From positions 434,001 to 498,000 of the forward strand of contig NZ_VFNP01000001.1 of NCBI RefSeq assembly GCF_006715635.1: a stretch of 64,000 nt of DNA, written 5' to 3'. This stretch comes from Streptomyces sp. SLBN-118 (GTDB taxonomy: Bacteria; Actinomycetota; Actinomycetes; Streptomycetales; Streptomycetaceae). Shown in pieces: positions 7,972 to 19,236 of this stretch (positions within the stretch are counted from its first letter, which is position 1; each line of letters begins with the position of its first letter). The position numbers and the translations under genes are program-made. The notes beneath the pieces are model-generated. The model did no database searches. It saw nothing but the letters and a program-made list of their open reading frames with translations, and was not told the DNA's origin.

Positions 7972-8597
7972 CGCCGTGCCTCCATTGCCTGGGTGAGAGC
8001 GGCGAGGCCGCGCGCAGTGTGCGTCTTGACCGATCCTGCCGAAATGCCCATCGCCGCGGCTATCTCGCTTTCCTTGAGGCCGAGCCAGTGGCGCAGCACG
8101 AGGGCTTCGCGCTGCCGGGTGGGCAGTTGCTGGAGGGCGCCCACCAGCACCCGCTGATCGTCACGGAGCAGGGCCGAGCTCTCGGCCGAGGCGACCGGCT
8201 CGGCGGGGGAGACCTCGGCGTGCCGGCGGACCACCTGGAGATGGCGTATGCGCATGCGCGTCAGATTGCAGACGGTGGAGCGCAGATACGCCTCCGCGGA
8301 CTCGGCATCCCGAAGTTTCCGCCACTTCCGGTAGATCTGGTAGTAGGCCTCGGCCACGACGTTCTCGGGGTCGTCGGCGCCCAGCAGCACGGCGAGGCGG
8401 AGCATCGCGGCATAGTGCTGGTCGAAGAGCCGGGCGACGACCGCCTCCCGCTCCTGTCCGACCGGGTCGGCCGAGACCGGCACAGGAGCCGGTGAGGCCG
8501 TCCGCCCCGGCTGGGCCGTGTCGTCGGCCGCGCCGCCGTTTACGACCGGCTGCCCCGCAGGCTGCGGGACAGCCGTGGTTCTGATCGTGCGTCTCAT
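7968..8597 (-). CDS. SigE-family RNA polymerase sigma-70 factor
   Basis: The 209-residue protein has an unusual Pro/Ala-rich N-terminal extension of about 45 residues. Region 2 follows (LFDQHYAAMLRLAVLLGADD through AYYQIYRKWRKLRDAESAEA), and then region 4 (LQQLPTRQREALVLRHWLGL, and an HTH at ESEIAAAMGISAGSVKTHTA). This is the compact sigma-2/sigma-4 layout of ECF/SigE-family factors. It is the middle gene of a coupled trio: its ATG overlaps the symporter stop (ATGA) and its own stop overlaps the small membrane protein start. A sigma factor co-translated with a solute symporter is uncommon and suggests the sigma responds to the transported substrate or to membrane state. Confidence 0.88.
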   Translation of the reverse strand: MRRTIRTTAVPQPAGQPVVNGGAADDTAQPGRTASPAPVPVSADPVGQEREAVVARLFDQHYAAMLRLAVLLGADDPENVVAEAYYQIYRKWRKLRDAESAEAYLRSTVCNLTRMRIRHLQVVRRHAEVSPAEPVASAESSALLRDDQRVLVGALQQLPTRQREALVLRHWLGLKESEIAAAMGISAGSVKTHTARGLAALTQAMEARR

Positions 8598-10165
8598 GAG
8601 TTGTTCGCTCCCGTCCCGGGCCGGTGCCCGGCGCTCAGGCCAGAAGGCAGTGCGGTGGAGTCAGTGCCCCGGGGAATGCCCATCCGGTCCAGTACCACGG
8701 TGCCGGTCAGCGCGATCACCAGGTTGATGAACAGAGCGGCCAGTCCCGCGTAGATCTCCGGGAGATGGCCGGACAGGCCGGGCAGGCCAAGTGCTACGAC
8801 GGGCGAGAAGCCCTCTCGTACGACCATGACCGTGCCGAACACCATCCCGGCGGCCCATCCGGCGAGCAGTGCCCGGTGGTGCAGCCGGCGGGTGAACAGT
8901 CCGATGGCCACCGCGGGGAAGATCTGGAGGATCCAGACGCCACCGAGGAGCTGGAGGTTGATGGCGTCCTGGTCCCGCAGCCCGAAGACGAAGGCGACGG
9001 CTCCCGCCTTCGCGGTGAGGGAGACGGTCTTGGCGATCCGTACCTGCCGCTTGGGGGTGGCCGTGGGGTGGAAGTACTCGGTGTACACATTGCGTACGAA
9101 CGAGGTCGCGGCCGCGATCGACATGACGGCGGCCGGGACCAGCGCCCCTACGGTGATCGCGCCGAAGACCAGACCCGCCAGGGGCGATGGCATCAGGCGG
9201 TCCACCAGGATGGGGACAGCGGCCTCGGCGCCGCCCTCGGGGGCCTCGACGCCCGAGGCGAGCGCCGCAATGCCGAGCAGCCCGAACAGTGCGAGCACCG
9301 CGGTCCAGGCAGGCAGGGCTACGGCGACGCGGCGCAGGACGCGGGGGCCGGAGGCGGCGAAGGCGGCGGTGAGGACGTGTGGGTACATCAGCAGGGCAAG
9401 CGCTGAACCCAGGGCCAGGGTGGCGAAGGCCGGCTGCTGGTCCGGTGAGAGGACGAGGGAGGCGTGCCCGGCGTCCGGCCCGGAGAGCCGTCGGGCGGCC
9501 TGGTCGAAGACGGCACCGGGCCCGCCGAGGCGGGCCAGGACGAGCCAGCTGACGGCGAGCACCGAGCAGAAGACCGCCACGCCCTTGAGCGCCGATATGA
9601 CGGTGGGCGCGCGCAGACCGTGCCGGTAGGTGGCGACCGCGAGACCGGCGAAGATCGCGGCCATTGCCAGGTCGCCGGTGGCGGCACTCGGGGAGAGCCC
9701 GCCCGCGGTGAGTATGGCGCGGATGCCCAGTAGCTGCAGGGCGAGGTAGGGCATGGTGGCGAGGATGCCAGTGAGCGCGACCACCAGTGCCAGCGGCGCA
9801 GAACCGTAGCGTCCGCGTACGAAGTCGGCTGCGGTGACGTAGCCGTGGTCCCTCGCCGCGCTCCACATCCGGGGCAGCAGCACGAAAGCGAGCGGGCAGA
9901 CGATCACGGTGTAGGGCAGGGCGAAGAAGGCGGGTGCCCCGTTGCCGTAGATGAGGCCGGGTACGGCGGCGAAGGTGTAGGCGGTGAAGATGGTGCCGCC
10001 CAGCAGCAACCAGGTCCAGACGGTGCCGAGACTCCGGTCGGCCAGCGCCCAGCCTTCCAGGGAGGGCAGGTCGTCGTTGGCGTGGAGGCGGCGGGCGGTG
10101 ACGGCGAGCAGGGACGCACCGCCGATGACGGCGAGGAACGCCGCGGCCATGGGGCCATCGGTCAT
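8594..10165 (-). CDS. Sodium:solute symporter (SSS family)
   Basis: This 523-residue membrane protein has about 13 hydrophobic segments and SSS-family signatures, such as ADRSLGTVWTWLLLGGTIFT near residue 43 and YVTAADFVRGRYGSAPLALV near 109. The overall pattern resembles the MctP/PanF group, which takes up monocarboxylates or pantothenate with sodium; the substrate cannot be fixed from sequence. ATG 10165 follows AAGGACGG. Its stop overlaps the sigma factor start. The DUF3311 protein that usually sits directly before such symporters is present but points the other way, starting at 10336. Confidence 0.85.
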   Translation of the reverse strand: MTDGPMAAAFLAVIGGASLLAVTARRLHANDDLPSLEGWALADRSLGTVWTWLLLGGTIFTAYTFAAVPGLIYGNGAPAFFALPYTVIVCPLAFVLLPRMWSAARDHGYVTAADFVRGRYGSAPLALVVALTGILATMPYLALQLLGIRAILTAGGLSPSAATGDLAMAAIFAGLAVATYRHGLRAPTVISALKGVAVFCSVLAVSWLVLARLGGPGAVFDQAARRLSGPDAGHASLVLSPDQQPAFATLALGSALALLMYPHVLTAAFAASGPRVLRRVAVALPAWTAVLALFGLLGIAALASGVEAPEGGAEAAVPILVDRLMPSPLAGLVFGAITVGALVPAAVMSIAAATSFVRNVYTEYFHPTATPKRQVRIAKTVSLTAKAGAVAFVFGLRDQDAINLQLLGGVWILQIFPAVAIGLFTRRLHHRALLAGWAAGMVFGTVMVVREGFSPVVALGLPGLSGHLPEIYAGLAALFINLVIALTGTVVLDRMGIPRGTDSTALPSGLSAGHRPGTGANNS

Positions 10166-10253
10166 CGGTCACCGTCCTTGTGTCCTCGGGGGTGCGCGAC
10201 CCCTGTCGCATACGAGTTGCGCTGGGGGCCTGCTGCGATGACAGGACTCCCCG

Positions 10254-10275
10254 GGAAATCTCCTGGAAATCTGCT
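10254..10275. repeat. Tandem 11-bp repeat in divergent promoter region
   Basis: GGAAATCTCCT (10254-10264) is followed directly by GGAAATCTGCT (10265-10275), ten of eleven bases identical. The spacing is one DNA helical turn. It lies between the divergent symporter-sigma operon and the DUF3311-cstA genes, where an activator or the encoded sigma factor could bind. Confidence 0.45.
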
Positions 10276-10335
10276 GTCAACCGAATCGCGGACGTCGGCA
10301 ACTCTTGCACAGACCGACAGGAACGAGGAAGCGCT

Positions 10336-10560
10336 GTGGTACGGATCGCCCTCACACACCACGTCCGGCGCCGGATCGCGGCCGGCGTCTGCCTCGCCGC
10401 TCCCGTGGTCGCCCTGCTCTGGGTGCCCTGGTACGCGCAGGGCCGGCCGCAGCTGGCTGGGGTGCCGTTCTTCTACTGGTACCAACTCGCGTGGGTGCCG
10501 GGGTGCAGCCTCGCCCTCCTCGGGGCGTATCTGCTGACCCGGCGTGGGCCCAAGCCCTGA
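10336..10560 (+). CDS. DUF3311 small membrane protein
   Basis: This 74-residue protein has two membrane segments (about 15-30 and 51-68) joined by a short loop with GVPFFYWYQLAWVPGCSLAL, the hallmark of DUF3311. Such proteins normally sit next to SSS symporters and are thought to be accessory subunits. The GTG start at 10336 follows GAGGAAG. It is divergent from the symporter at 8594-10165 rather than co-transcribed, and 63 bases upstream of cstA, so it may be expressed with cstA. Confidence 0.75.
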   Translation: MVRIALTHHVRRRIAAGVCLAAPVVALLWVPWYAQGRPQLAGVPFFYWYQLAWVPGCSLALLGAYLLTRRGPKP

Positions 10561-10623
10561 CGCCTTCCGCGTTCTCCTTCACCTTCGCCCTTCACCCCTG
10601 CCCCGCCGAGCCGAGGATCCTCC

Positions 10624-12744
10624 ATGCCAAAAACCATCCAACTCCGTCCGAAATACATTGTTTTGTGGACTTTTGTCGCCCTGCTCGGCGCCTTCGCCTG
10701 GGGCATGGTGGCCCTGGCCCGGGGCGAGGAGATCTCCGCCATCTGGCTGGTGGTCGCGGCGCTGGGTTCGTATGCCATCGCGTACCGCTTCTACTCACGC
10801 TTCATCGCCCGGCGCGTGCTGAACCTCGACGACAGCCGGGCCACCCCCGCCGAGCGGCTGGAGGACGGGGTCGACTTCCAGCCGACCGACCGCCGGGTCC
10901 TGCTGGGCCACCATTTCGCGGCGATCGCCGGGGCCGGCCCCCTGGTCGGGCCGGTGCTCGCGGCCCAGATGGGGTACCTGCCGGGGACCATCTGGATCGT
11001 CGTCGGCGTGATCTTCGCCGGGGCGGTGCAGGACATGGTGGTGCTCTTCCTGTCCATGCGCCGTGACGGCAAGAGCCTGGGCCAGATGGCACGCGAGGAA
11101 GTCGGCAAGGTCGGCGGGGCGGCCGCGCTGATCGCGGTCTTCGTCATCATGATCATCCTGCTGGGTGTGCTGGCGCTGGTCGTCGTCAACGCCCTCGCCC
11201 ACTCCCCCTGGGGCACCTTCTCGGTCGCCATGACCATCCCCATCGCCCTCTTCATGGGCTTCTACATGCAATACCTGCGCCCCGGACGGGTCACCGAGAC
11301 CAGCCTGATCGGTGTCGCGCTGCTGCTCCTCGCCATCGTCGGCGGGGGCTGGATCGAGAACTCCTCACTCGCGGACGCCTTCACATGGAGCCCCACGACG
11401 CTCGTCTTCTGCCTGGCCGGCTACGGATTCGTCGCCTCCGTCCTGCCGGTGTGGATGCTGCTCGCGCCGCGCGACTACCTCTCCACCTTCATGAAGATCG
11501 GCACCATCGCGCTGCTGGCGGTCGGCGTGCTGGTGGCGGCGCCCACGCTGAAGGCTGACGCGGTGAGCGACTTCGCCACCTCCGGCACCGGACCGGTCTT
11601 CGCGGGCTCCCTCTTCCCGTTCCTGTTCATCACCATCGCCTGCGGCGCGCTGTCCGGCTTCCACGCCCTGGTCGCGTCCGGGACCACCCCGAAGCTGATC
11701 CAGAAGGAATCCCAGGTACGGATGATCGGCTACGGCGCGATGCTGATGGAGTCGTTCGTCGCCGTCATGGCCCTGATCGCCGCCTCAGTCCTCGACCCGG
11801 GGTTGTACTACGCGATGAACGCCCCCGCGGGACTGCTCGGAGCCACTGCCGAATCCGCCTCCCAGGCGGTGGCGGGCCTCGGCTTCACCGTCACTCCCGA
11901 CCAGTTGACCGCCGCCGCGAAGGCGGTGGAGGAGCAGACGCTGATAGCCCGCTCCGGCGGTGCGCCGACACTGGCTGTGGGAATGTCGGAGATCTTTTCC
12001 GGGATCTTCGGCGGGGCCGCGATGAAGGCCTTCTGGTACCACTTCGCGATCATGTTCGAGGCGCTGTTCATCCTCACCACGGTCGACGCGGGCACCCGGG
12101 TGGGCCGCTTCATGCTCCAGGACATGCTCGGCAACGTCTGGAAGCCGATCGGCCGCGTCAACTGGAAGCCGGGCATCTGGATCACCAGTGCACTGGTCGT
12201 GACCGCCTGGGGCTACTTCCTCTACACCGGCGCCACCGACCCGCTCGGCGGGATCAACCAGCTCTTCCCGCTCTTCGGCATCGCCAACCAACTCCTCGCC
12301 GCCGTCGCCCTCACCGTCTGCACCACCGTCCTGGTCAAGTCCGGACGGCGGCGCTGGGCCTGGGTCACGGCCGTCCCGCTGGCTTGGGTGGTCGCCGTCA
12401 CCTTCACCGCCGGCTGGCAGAAGATCTTCTCCGACGACCCACGCGTCGGCTTCTTCGCCCAGCGGCAGAAGTACGCCGACGGCATTGACGCCGGCACCGT
12501 CCTTCCTCCCGCCAAGACCATGGACGACATGCACACCGTGGTCACCAACTCAACCGTCGACGGTGTCCTCATCGCCGTCTTCCTCGTGCTGGTCGCGACC
12601 GTGATCGCCAACGCGGCCGTGGTGTGCGTCCGCGCCCTGCGCTCGCCCTCCCCGCTGCCGCTCACGGAGGCGCCGTATGTCGCCTCGCAGATCGAAGCAC
12701 CGGTGCCGGGGCCCCGCAAGGAGCTTGCCGGAGCCCGCGAATGA
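10624..12744 (+). CDS. cstA: Carbon starvation protein CstA
   Basis: The 706-residue protein is CstA, a multi-pass inner-membrane transporter that imports peptides and, in E. coli, pyruvate during carbon starvation. Hallmarks include YRFYSRFIARRVLNLDD (about residues 57-73), the motif HHFAAIAGAGPLVGPVLAAQ (about 96-115), CGALSGFHALVASGTTPKLI, and TTVDAGTRVGRFMLQDMLGN. The length matches the family. ATG 10624 follows a GAGGATC ribosome-binding site. Its stop overlaps the start of the small YbdD/DUF466 partner, as is usual. The C-terminal tail after the last membrane segment is Pro-rich. Confidence 0.95.
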   Translation: MPKTIQLRPKYIVLWTFVALLGAFAWGMVALARGEEISAIWLVVAALGSYAIAYRFYSRFIARRVLNLDDSRATPAERLEDGVDFQPTDRRVLLGHHFAAIAGAGPLVGPVLAAQMGYLPGTIWIVVGVIFAGAVQDMVVLFLSMRRDGKSLGQMAREEVGKVGGAAALIAVFVIMIILLGVLALVVVNALAHSPWGTFSVAMTIPIALFMGFYMQYLRPGRVTETSLIGVALLLLAIVGGGWIENSSLADAFTWSPTTLVFCLAGYGFVASVLPVWMLLAPRDYLSTFMKIGTIALLAVGVLVAAPTLKADAVSDFATSGTGPVFAGSLFPFLFITIACGALSGFHALVASGTTPKLIQKESQVRMIGYGAMLMESFVAVMALIAASVLDPGLYYAMNAPAGLLGATAESASQAVAGLGFTVTPDQLTAAAKAVEEQTLIARSGGAPTLAVGMSEIFSGIFGGAAMKAFWYHFAIMFEALFILTTVDAGTRVGRFMLQDMLGNVWKPIGRVNWKPGIWITSALVVTAWGYFLYTGATDPLGGINQLFPLFGIANQLLAAVALTVCTTVLVKSGRRRWAWVTAVPLAWVVAVTFTAGWQKIFSDDPRVGFFAQRQKYADGIDAGTVLPPAKTMDDMHTVVTNSTVDGVLIAVFLVLVATVIANAAVVCVRALRSPSPLPLTEAPYVASQIEAPVPGPRKELAGARE

Positions 12745-12929
12745 CGCTCCGCCAAGTGTTGGACGGACTGCGTTGGTACGTACGGGAGTTCACCGGCGAG
12801 GCCGCCTACGACCGCTACTGCGACCGTCACCGCCGCAACCGTCCAGGCGCCCCCGTCCCCACCCGCCGGGAGTACGAGCAGCTGCGCATCCAGCACCGGG
12901 AGACCCACCCGAGCAGCCGCTGCTGCTGA
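12741..12929 (+). CDS. YbdD/YjiX (DUF466) family small protein
   Basis: The 62-residue cytoplasmic protein begins MTLRQVLDGLRWYVREFTGE and has the conserved YDRYCDRHRRNRPG and PTRREYEQLRIQHRE segments of the YbdD/YjiX family, which is found coupled to CstA-type transporters. The ATG overlaps the cstA stop by four bases. A hairpin terminator follows at 12939-12968, so cstA and this gene end the unit. A Cys pair at the extreme C-terminus is not a family requirement. Confidence 0.85.
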   Translation: MTLRQVLDGLRWYVREFTGEAAYDRYCDRHRRNRPGAPVPTRREYEQLRIQHRETHPSSRCC

Positions 12930-12938
12930 CCGGGCAAT

Positions 12939-12968
12939 GGTGCCGCGCCGGGAAAACGGCGCGGCACC
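12939..12968 (+). terminator. Hairpin terminator after cstA operon
   Basis: GGTGCCGCGCC at 12939-12949 pairs perfectly with GGCGCGGCACC at 12958-12968 around an 8-base loop. It starts 10 bases after the stop of the YbdD-type gene and lies between convergent genes. Confidence 0.8.
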
Positions 12969-13023
12969 TGGCGGGTGTACCGCCGTTCGACGCATCCTCC
13001 GGGCTGCCGTGCCGGGTCGAGGC

Positions 13024-13290
13024 CTACGGCTCCGTATGCCGGGCGCCGTCCATGGATCGCGGCACGGCCGAGGGGGTGCCGGCCAAGGTCCGCAGGACTG
13101 TCGTGCCGGCGAGCACCAGCGCCGAGACCGGCAGACTGGCCCATCGCGTCAGGTCGCGCTGCAGGTCCGGGTCCACTTCGATGGTCATCCGGAGGTACCT
13201 GCTGTTGACTGTGAAGACCTTGGAGGACCGGGCAGCGACGTCCCCTCCGCGCTGCAATGCCGCGCGGTACCTGTCCTTGCGCTCTTTCAT
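13024..13290 (-). CDS. Small partition-partner-like protein downstream of ParA
   Basis: This 88-residue protein contains SRYLRMTIEVDPDLQRDLTRW (about residues 30-50), which resembles the beta-strand and first helix of ribbon-helix-helix proteins that bind centromeres beside small ParA ATPases. The C-terminal part lacks a clear second helix. The ATG overlaps the parA stop by four bases, so the pair is coupled. I infer a centromere- or operator-binding partner; homology is weak. Confidence 0.6.
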   Translation of the reverse strand: MKERKDRYRAALQRGGDVAARSSKVFTVNSRYLRMTIEVDPDLQRDLTRWASLPVSALVLAGTTVLRTLAGTPSAVPRSMDGARHTEP

Positions 13291-13922
13291 GCCTGTTCCT
13301 GACGCTTGATGAGTTCATCGGCGAGGTCCATGTACGCCGACCCCTCGGCCCGTACCGGACTTCCGAACGACTGGGCGTACAGCTCGAGCCGCGCGATCTG
13401 GGTGTCAAGCACCACGAACCCCAATTCGGTGAGCGCCTCACGGGCGTCGGCATCGGGGCCGGTGCGTGTGGCGTCGGGACGATTGGTCCGGTTCAGGAGG
13501 ACCGCACTGCGGGCCGGCTCGGCGCGCAGGGACTGGACGTCGTCCATCTCGGACCGGATTGGCGCCATCCGGTCCAGTTCGATGGGAGCGGGGGTCACCG
13601 GGACGATCCACTCGCCCGCGTACTTCATGATGCTGCGGGCGATGCGCGGATGGTCCTCCAGCTGCGGCGCATCGAGCACCACAGCCTGCCGATTGCCCAG
13701 GAAGTCGTTCACGCGGCGGTGCACGTCACCCACGGGCAGGGCGATGACGGGGAACGGAAAGCCGTCGGCCAGTTCGCTCCAGCGCAGTGCGGAGGAGGCC
13801 GGGTCGCCGTCGACCAGCAGCGGCGAGTAGCCCGACTCGTGAAGCGCGTGGGCGAGCCATACGGCGCTGGTCGTCTTGCCGACTCCAGGCTTGAGATTCA
13901 CAAAGGCACAGCTCAGCGGCAT
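13287..13922 (-). CDS. ParA/MinD-family ATPase
   Basis: The 211-residue protein has a deviant Walker A motif, LKPGVGKTT (Lys11 and Lys16), a Walker A' region DGDPASSALRWSEL, and a switch-like VVLDAPQLED near residue 84. This is the P-loop ATPase of plasmid and ICE partition systems (small type Ib-like ParA without an N-terminal HTH). It is coupled to the small RHH-like gene downstream. Chromosomal ParA sits with ParB near the origin, whereas this pair stands alone beside katG, which points to a remnant or captured module from a plasmid or integrative element. An inverted repeat at 13966-13994 just upstream could be its binding site. Confidence 0.85.
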   Translation of the reverse strand: MPLSCAFVNLKPGVGKTTSAVWLAHALHESGYSPLLVDGDPASSALRWSELADGFPFPVIALPVGDVHRRVNDFLGNRQAVVLDAPQLEDHPRIARSIMKYAGEWIVPVTPAPIELDRMAPIRSEMDDVQSLRAEPARSAVLLNRTNRPDATRTGPDADAREALTELGFVVLDTQIARLELYAQSFGSPVRAEGSAYMDLADELIKRQEQA

Positions 13923-16620
<2,698 letters not shown>

Positions 16621-16629
16621 GTCCGATGT

Positions 16630-16658
16630 CCGGGTCGGCCGCTCATCGGCCGACCCGG
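16630..16658 (+). terminator. Hairpin terminator after katG
   Basis: A perfect 12-bp stem pairs CCGGGTCGGCCG (16630-16641) with 16647-16658 around a CTCAT loop, nine bases after the katG stop. Confidence 0.85.
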
Positions 16659-16809
16659 TCGGTCGCGATCTGTTGCCGGACGGGTTGCGGTCGGGGCTGT
16701 TCGGGGCGGCCCGTAGGCGGCCTTGACCGGCCGCGGCGCGATGAGCTCCGGATGAGCGGGCCGGAATCGGGTAGCCGCAGGGGAGACCGAACGCCAAAGG
16801 CCCCTTGCT

Positions 16810-18426
16810 GTGGAACTCACCGACTGGCTGCTGACATCCGGCGAACGCGGTAACGCCGCGACCCGCCTGGACGACCGCCGACGGGACCGGGCTGCGTGGT
16901 CGGAGGGCAACCATGTCCGGCCGCTGGTCCACGGCGCGACGTACTTCAGGGCACTTCTCTCCGCGATCCGCTCGCAGCGGGCCGGTGACCTTCTGCTGTT
17001 CACCGACTGGCGCGGCGATCCCGGCGAACGGCTGGAGGGCGAGGGCAGCGAGATCGGCGCCGTGCTGGGGGAGGCTGCCGGGCGCGGTGTGATCGTCAAA
17101 GGGCTGGTCTGGCGCTCCCACCTGGACCGCTTCGATTTCAGCGAGACCGAGAACCGTCATCTCGGCGAAGAGATCGAGGCGGCGGGCGGCGAGTGCCTGC
17201 TGGACATGCGAGTACGCCCCGGCGGCTCACACCACCAGAAGCTGGTCGTGCTCAGACACCCCGGCCGCCCAGGACTCGACATCGCGTTCGTCGGCGGCAT
17301 CGACCTGTGCCACAACCGCAACGACGACGCCGCTCATCGCGGTGACAGCCAGTCGCAGCCCATGGCCGCGGCGTACGGACCGCACCCGCCGTGGCACGAC
17401 GTCCAGCTCGCGATACGTGGGCCGGCGGTCGGTGACCTCGAGGCCGGCTTCCGCGAACGCTGGGAGGACCCTGCCCCGCTCAGCCGCAGCCCGCTCACCC
17501 GCCTGCGCGAGCTCATACACCGCGAGGACACGGACGCGGATGCGCTGCCGCCCCAGTTGCCTGACCCCGAACCCTGCGGCACGCACACCGTCCAAGTGCT
17601 GCGCACGTACCCCAACCGCCTGCTGCGCGGCTACGCCTACGCCCCGGACGGTGAGCGCAGTATCGCGCGCAGCTACCTCAAGGCACTGAGGCGCGCCCGG
17701 GCACTGATCTACGTGGAGGACCAGTACCTGTGGTCCCCACACGTGGTGCAGTGCTTCGCCCGGGCCCTGGCGGACAACTCCGGTCTGCGCCTGATCGCGG
17801 TCGTCCCCTCCTTCCCCGAACAGGACGGCCGTCTCACACTGCCGATGAACCTGATCGGCCGGATATCGGCCCTGGAGAGACTTCGACGCGCGGGTGGCCC
17901 GCGCGTCGCCGTATACGGGCTGGAGAACCACGCCGGGACTCCGGTGTACGTGCACGCCAAGGTGTGTGTGATCGACGATGTGTGGACCTCGGTCGGATCC
18001 GACAACATCAACCTCCGCTCCTGGACCCACGACTCCGAACTCAACTGCGCCGTCCTGGACGGGACACGAGACCCCTGGGAGCCGCGTGACCCCGGAGGTC
18101 TCGGGGACGGCGCGCGCACCTTCGCCAGGAACCTGCGGCTGGAACTGTCCCGCGAGCACCTGGACCGGGGAGAAACAGACGCTGCGCACACGCCCGACGT
18201 TCTCTGCGACCCCGGGAGCGCCTTCGACGCCTTCGCGGAAACCGCAGCCGCGCTGGACTCCTGGTGCGACCGCGGGCAGCGCGGTCCAAGGCCACCCGGG
18301 CGCCTTCGCACCTACCACCCGCCGCGCCTCTCCCGGACGGTGAAGGCGCTCTCCCTGCCCTTGTACCGGCTTGTGGTCGACCCGGACGGCCGGCCCCTGC
18401 GGCTGCGTCGCCACAACTCGTACTGA
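16810..18426 (+). CDS. Phospholipase D-family protein
   Basis: This 538-residue protein has two PLD half-sites. The second, VHAKVCVIDDVWTSVGSDN, gives His382, Lys384 and Asp389 and is canonical. The first, GSHHQKLVVLRHPGRPG, has His142 and Lys144 but Arg149 where Asp is expected, with Asp further on; this variation is common in non-classical PLD members. No signal peptide, PX or PH domain is seen, so it is a cytoplasmic phosphodiesterase or transphosphatidylase. GTG 16810 is the start; the ribosome-binding site is weak. The gene is convergent with the DUF429 gene. Confidence 0.85.
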   Translation: MELTDWLLTSGERGNAATRLDDRRRDRAAWSEGNHVRPLVHGATYFRALLSAIRSQRAGDLLLFTDWRGDPGERLEGEGSEIGAVLGEAAGRGVIVKGLVWRSHLDRFDFSETENRHLGEEIEAAGGECLLDMRVRPGGSHHQKLVVLRHPGRPGLDIAFVGGIDLCHNRNDDAAHRGDSQSQPMAAAYGPHPPWHDVQLAIRGPAVGDLEAGFRERWEDPAPLSRSPLTRLRELIHREDTDADALPPQLPDPEPCGTHTVQVLRTYPNRLLRGYAYAPDGERSIARSYLKALRRARALIYVEDQYLWSPHVVQCFARALADNSGLRLIAVVPSFPEQDGRLTLPMNLIGRISALERLRRAGGPRVAVYGLENHAGTPVYVHAKVCVIDDVWTSVGSDNINLRSWTHDSELNCAVLDGTRDPWEPRDPGGLGDGARTFARNLRLELSREHLDRGETDAAHTPDVLCDPGSAFDAFAETAAALDSWCDRGQRGPRPPGRLRTYHPPRLSRTVKALSLPLYRLVVDPDGRPLRLRRHNSY

Positions 18427-18527
18427 CCCTGCGGACCAGGAGCCGGCCGGCGATGCCGCCTCGAACGTCGAGGTTCTCGACTCCGCCCACTCAGTGCCGT
18501 CGTCCAGTACCACGTCTTCCGCCGGTG

Positions 18528-19235
18528 TCAGTACCAGATCGCGATCGGCCGCCCCCTGCAGTCGTGTTGGGGCGGGTCCGGGAGGCTGTGCGCGCGGCGC
18601 TGGGCGATCCGGTGTGCGCTCCATGCCGCGGCGGCCGCGTCCAGCACGTCGTCCGGCGGCACACGTCCCGCGTCCCCCAGGTCGTCGGGGAGGACGATGC
18701 CGGCGGCCTTGAGGAGCGAGCGCCGAGCCATCTGCCCCGCCCAGCTCTTCTTGCGGTGCGGGAGCGGTGTACTCCCCGCCAGCGCCCAGAACGACACCTC
18801 GGGGTGCACTTCGAAGAGGCGGTCGCCACCGGCGTCCGCCAAAAAGCCGTTCGCCTCGCGGAGTTTGGCGGCCAGCCCCCAGGTCTGGCGGCTCAGGCCG
18901 GCACCGGTGAGTTCCCGGCACCGACGGTTCGCGCCCTCGTACTGCTCCTCCTGCCACACCGCGTGCGGCGGCACCCGAAAGACGCTGCCTCGCAGTTTGC
19001 CCAACAGGGCCGCCGCCTCCGTGTCCGCGAGCCGCCACCCCACGTCGAGCAGTCCCAGCGGGATGTCGACGCCCACGACCTCGATGCCGCTGCCGGCGCC
19101 GGTCCCGGGCTCGCCCGCCTCGCGCAGCAGCGAGCGAAGATCGGCGCCCAGACGTGCCCCCTCGAATCGACCGTCCCGGAGTTCGACCGCAACCCACCCG
19201 GCCGGGCACGCATCGACGCCGAGGACCGTCACCAT
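18528..19235 (-). CDS. DUF429 family protein
   Basis: The protein (235 residues from ATG 19235) starts MVTVLGVDACPAGWVAVELR, then has VVGVDIPLGLLDVGWRLADT and SVFRVPPHAVWQ, the RNase H-like-fold signature of DUF429, whose biochemical role is unknown to me. I chose ATG 19235 because the conserved strand begins there, it lies one base after the upstream stop, and GGGGATG provides a ribosome-binding site; longer in-frame starts exist up to 19286. It follows the isoaspartyl methyltransferase gene as a two-gene operon. Confidence 0.8.
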   Translation of the reverse strand: MVTVLGVDACPAGWVAVELRDGRFEGARLGADLRSLLREAGEPGTGAGSGIEVVGVDIPLGLLDVGWRLADTEAAALLGKLRGSVFRVPPHAVWQEEQYEGANRRCRELTGAGLSRQTWGLAAKLREANGFLADAGGDRLFEVHPEVSFWALAGSTPLPHRKKSWAGQMARRSLLKAAGIVLPDDLGDAGRVPPDDVLDAAAAAWSAHRIAQRRAHSLPDPPQHDCRGRPIAIWY

Positions 19236-19236
19236 G

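Noticed and set aside
17227..19209. A 660-codon minus-strand frame across the PLD gene and DUF429
   Set aside because: It covers two clear genes in other frames and shows no domain.
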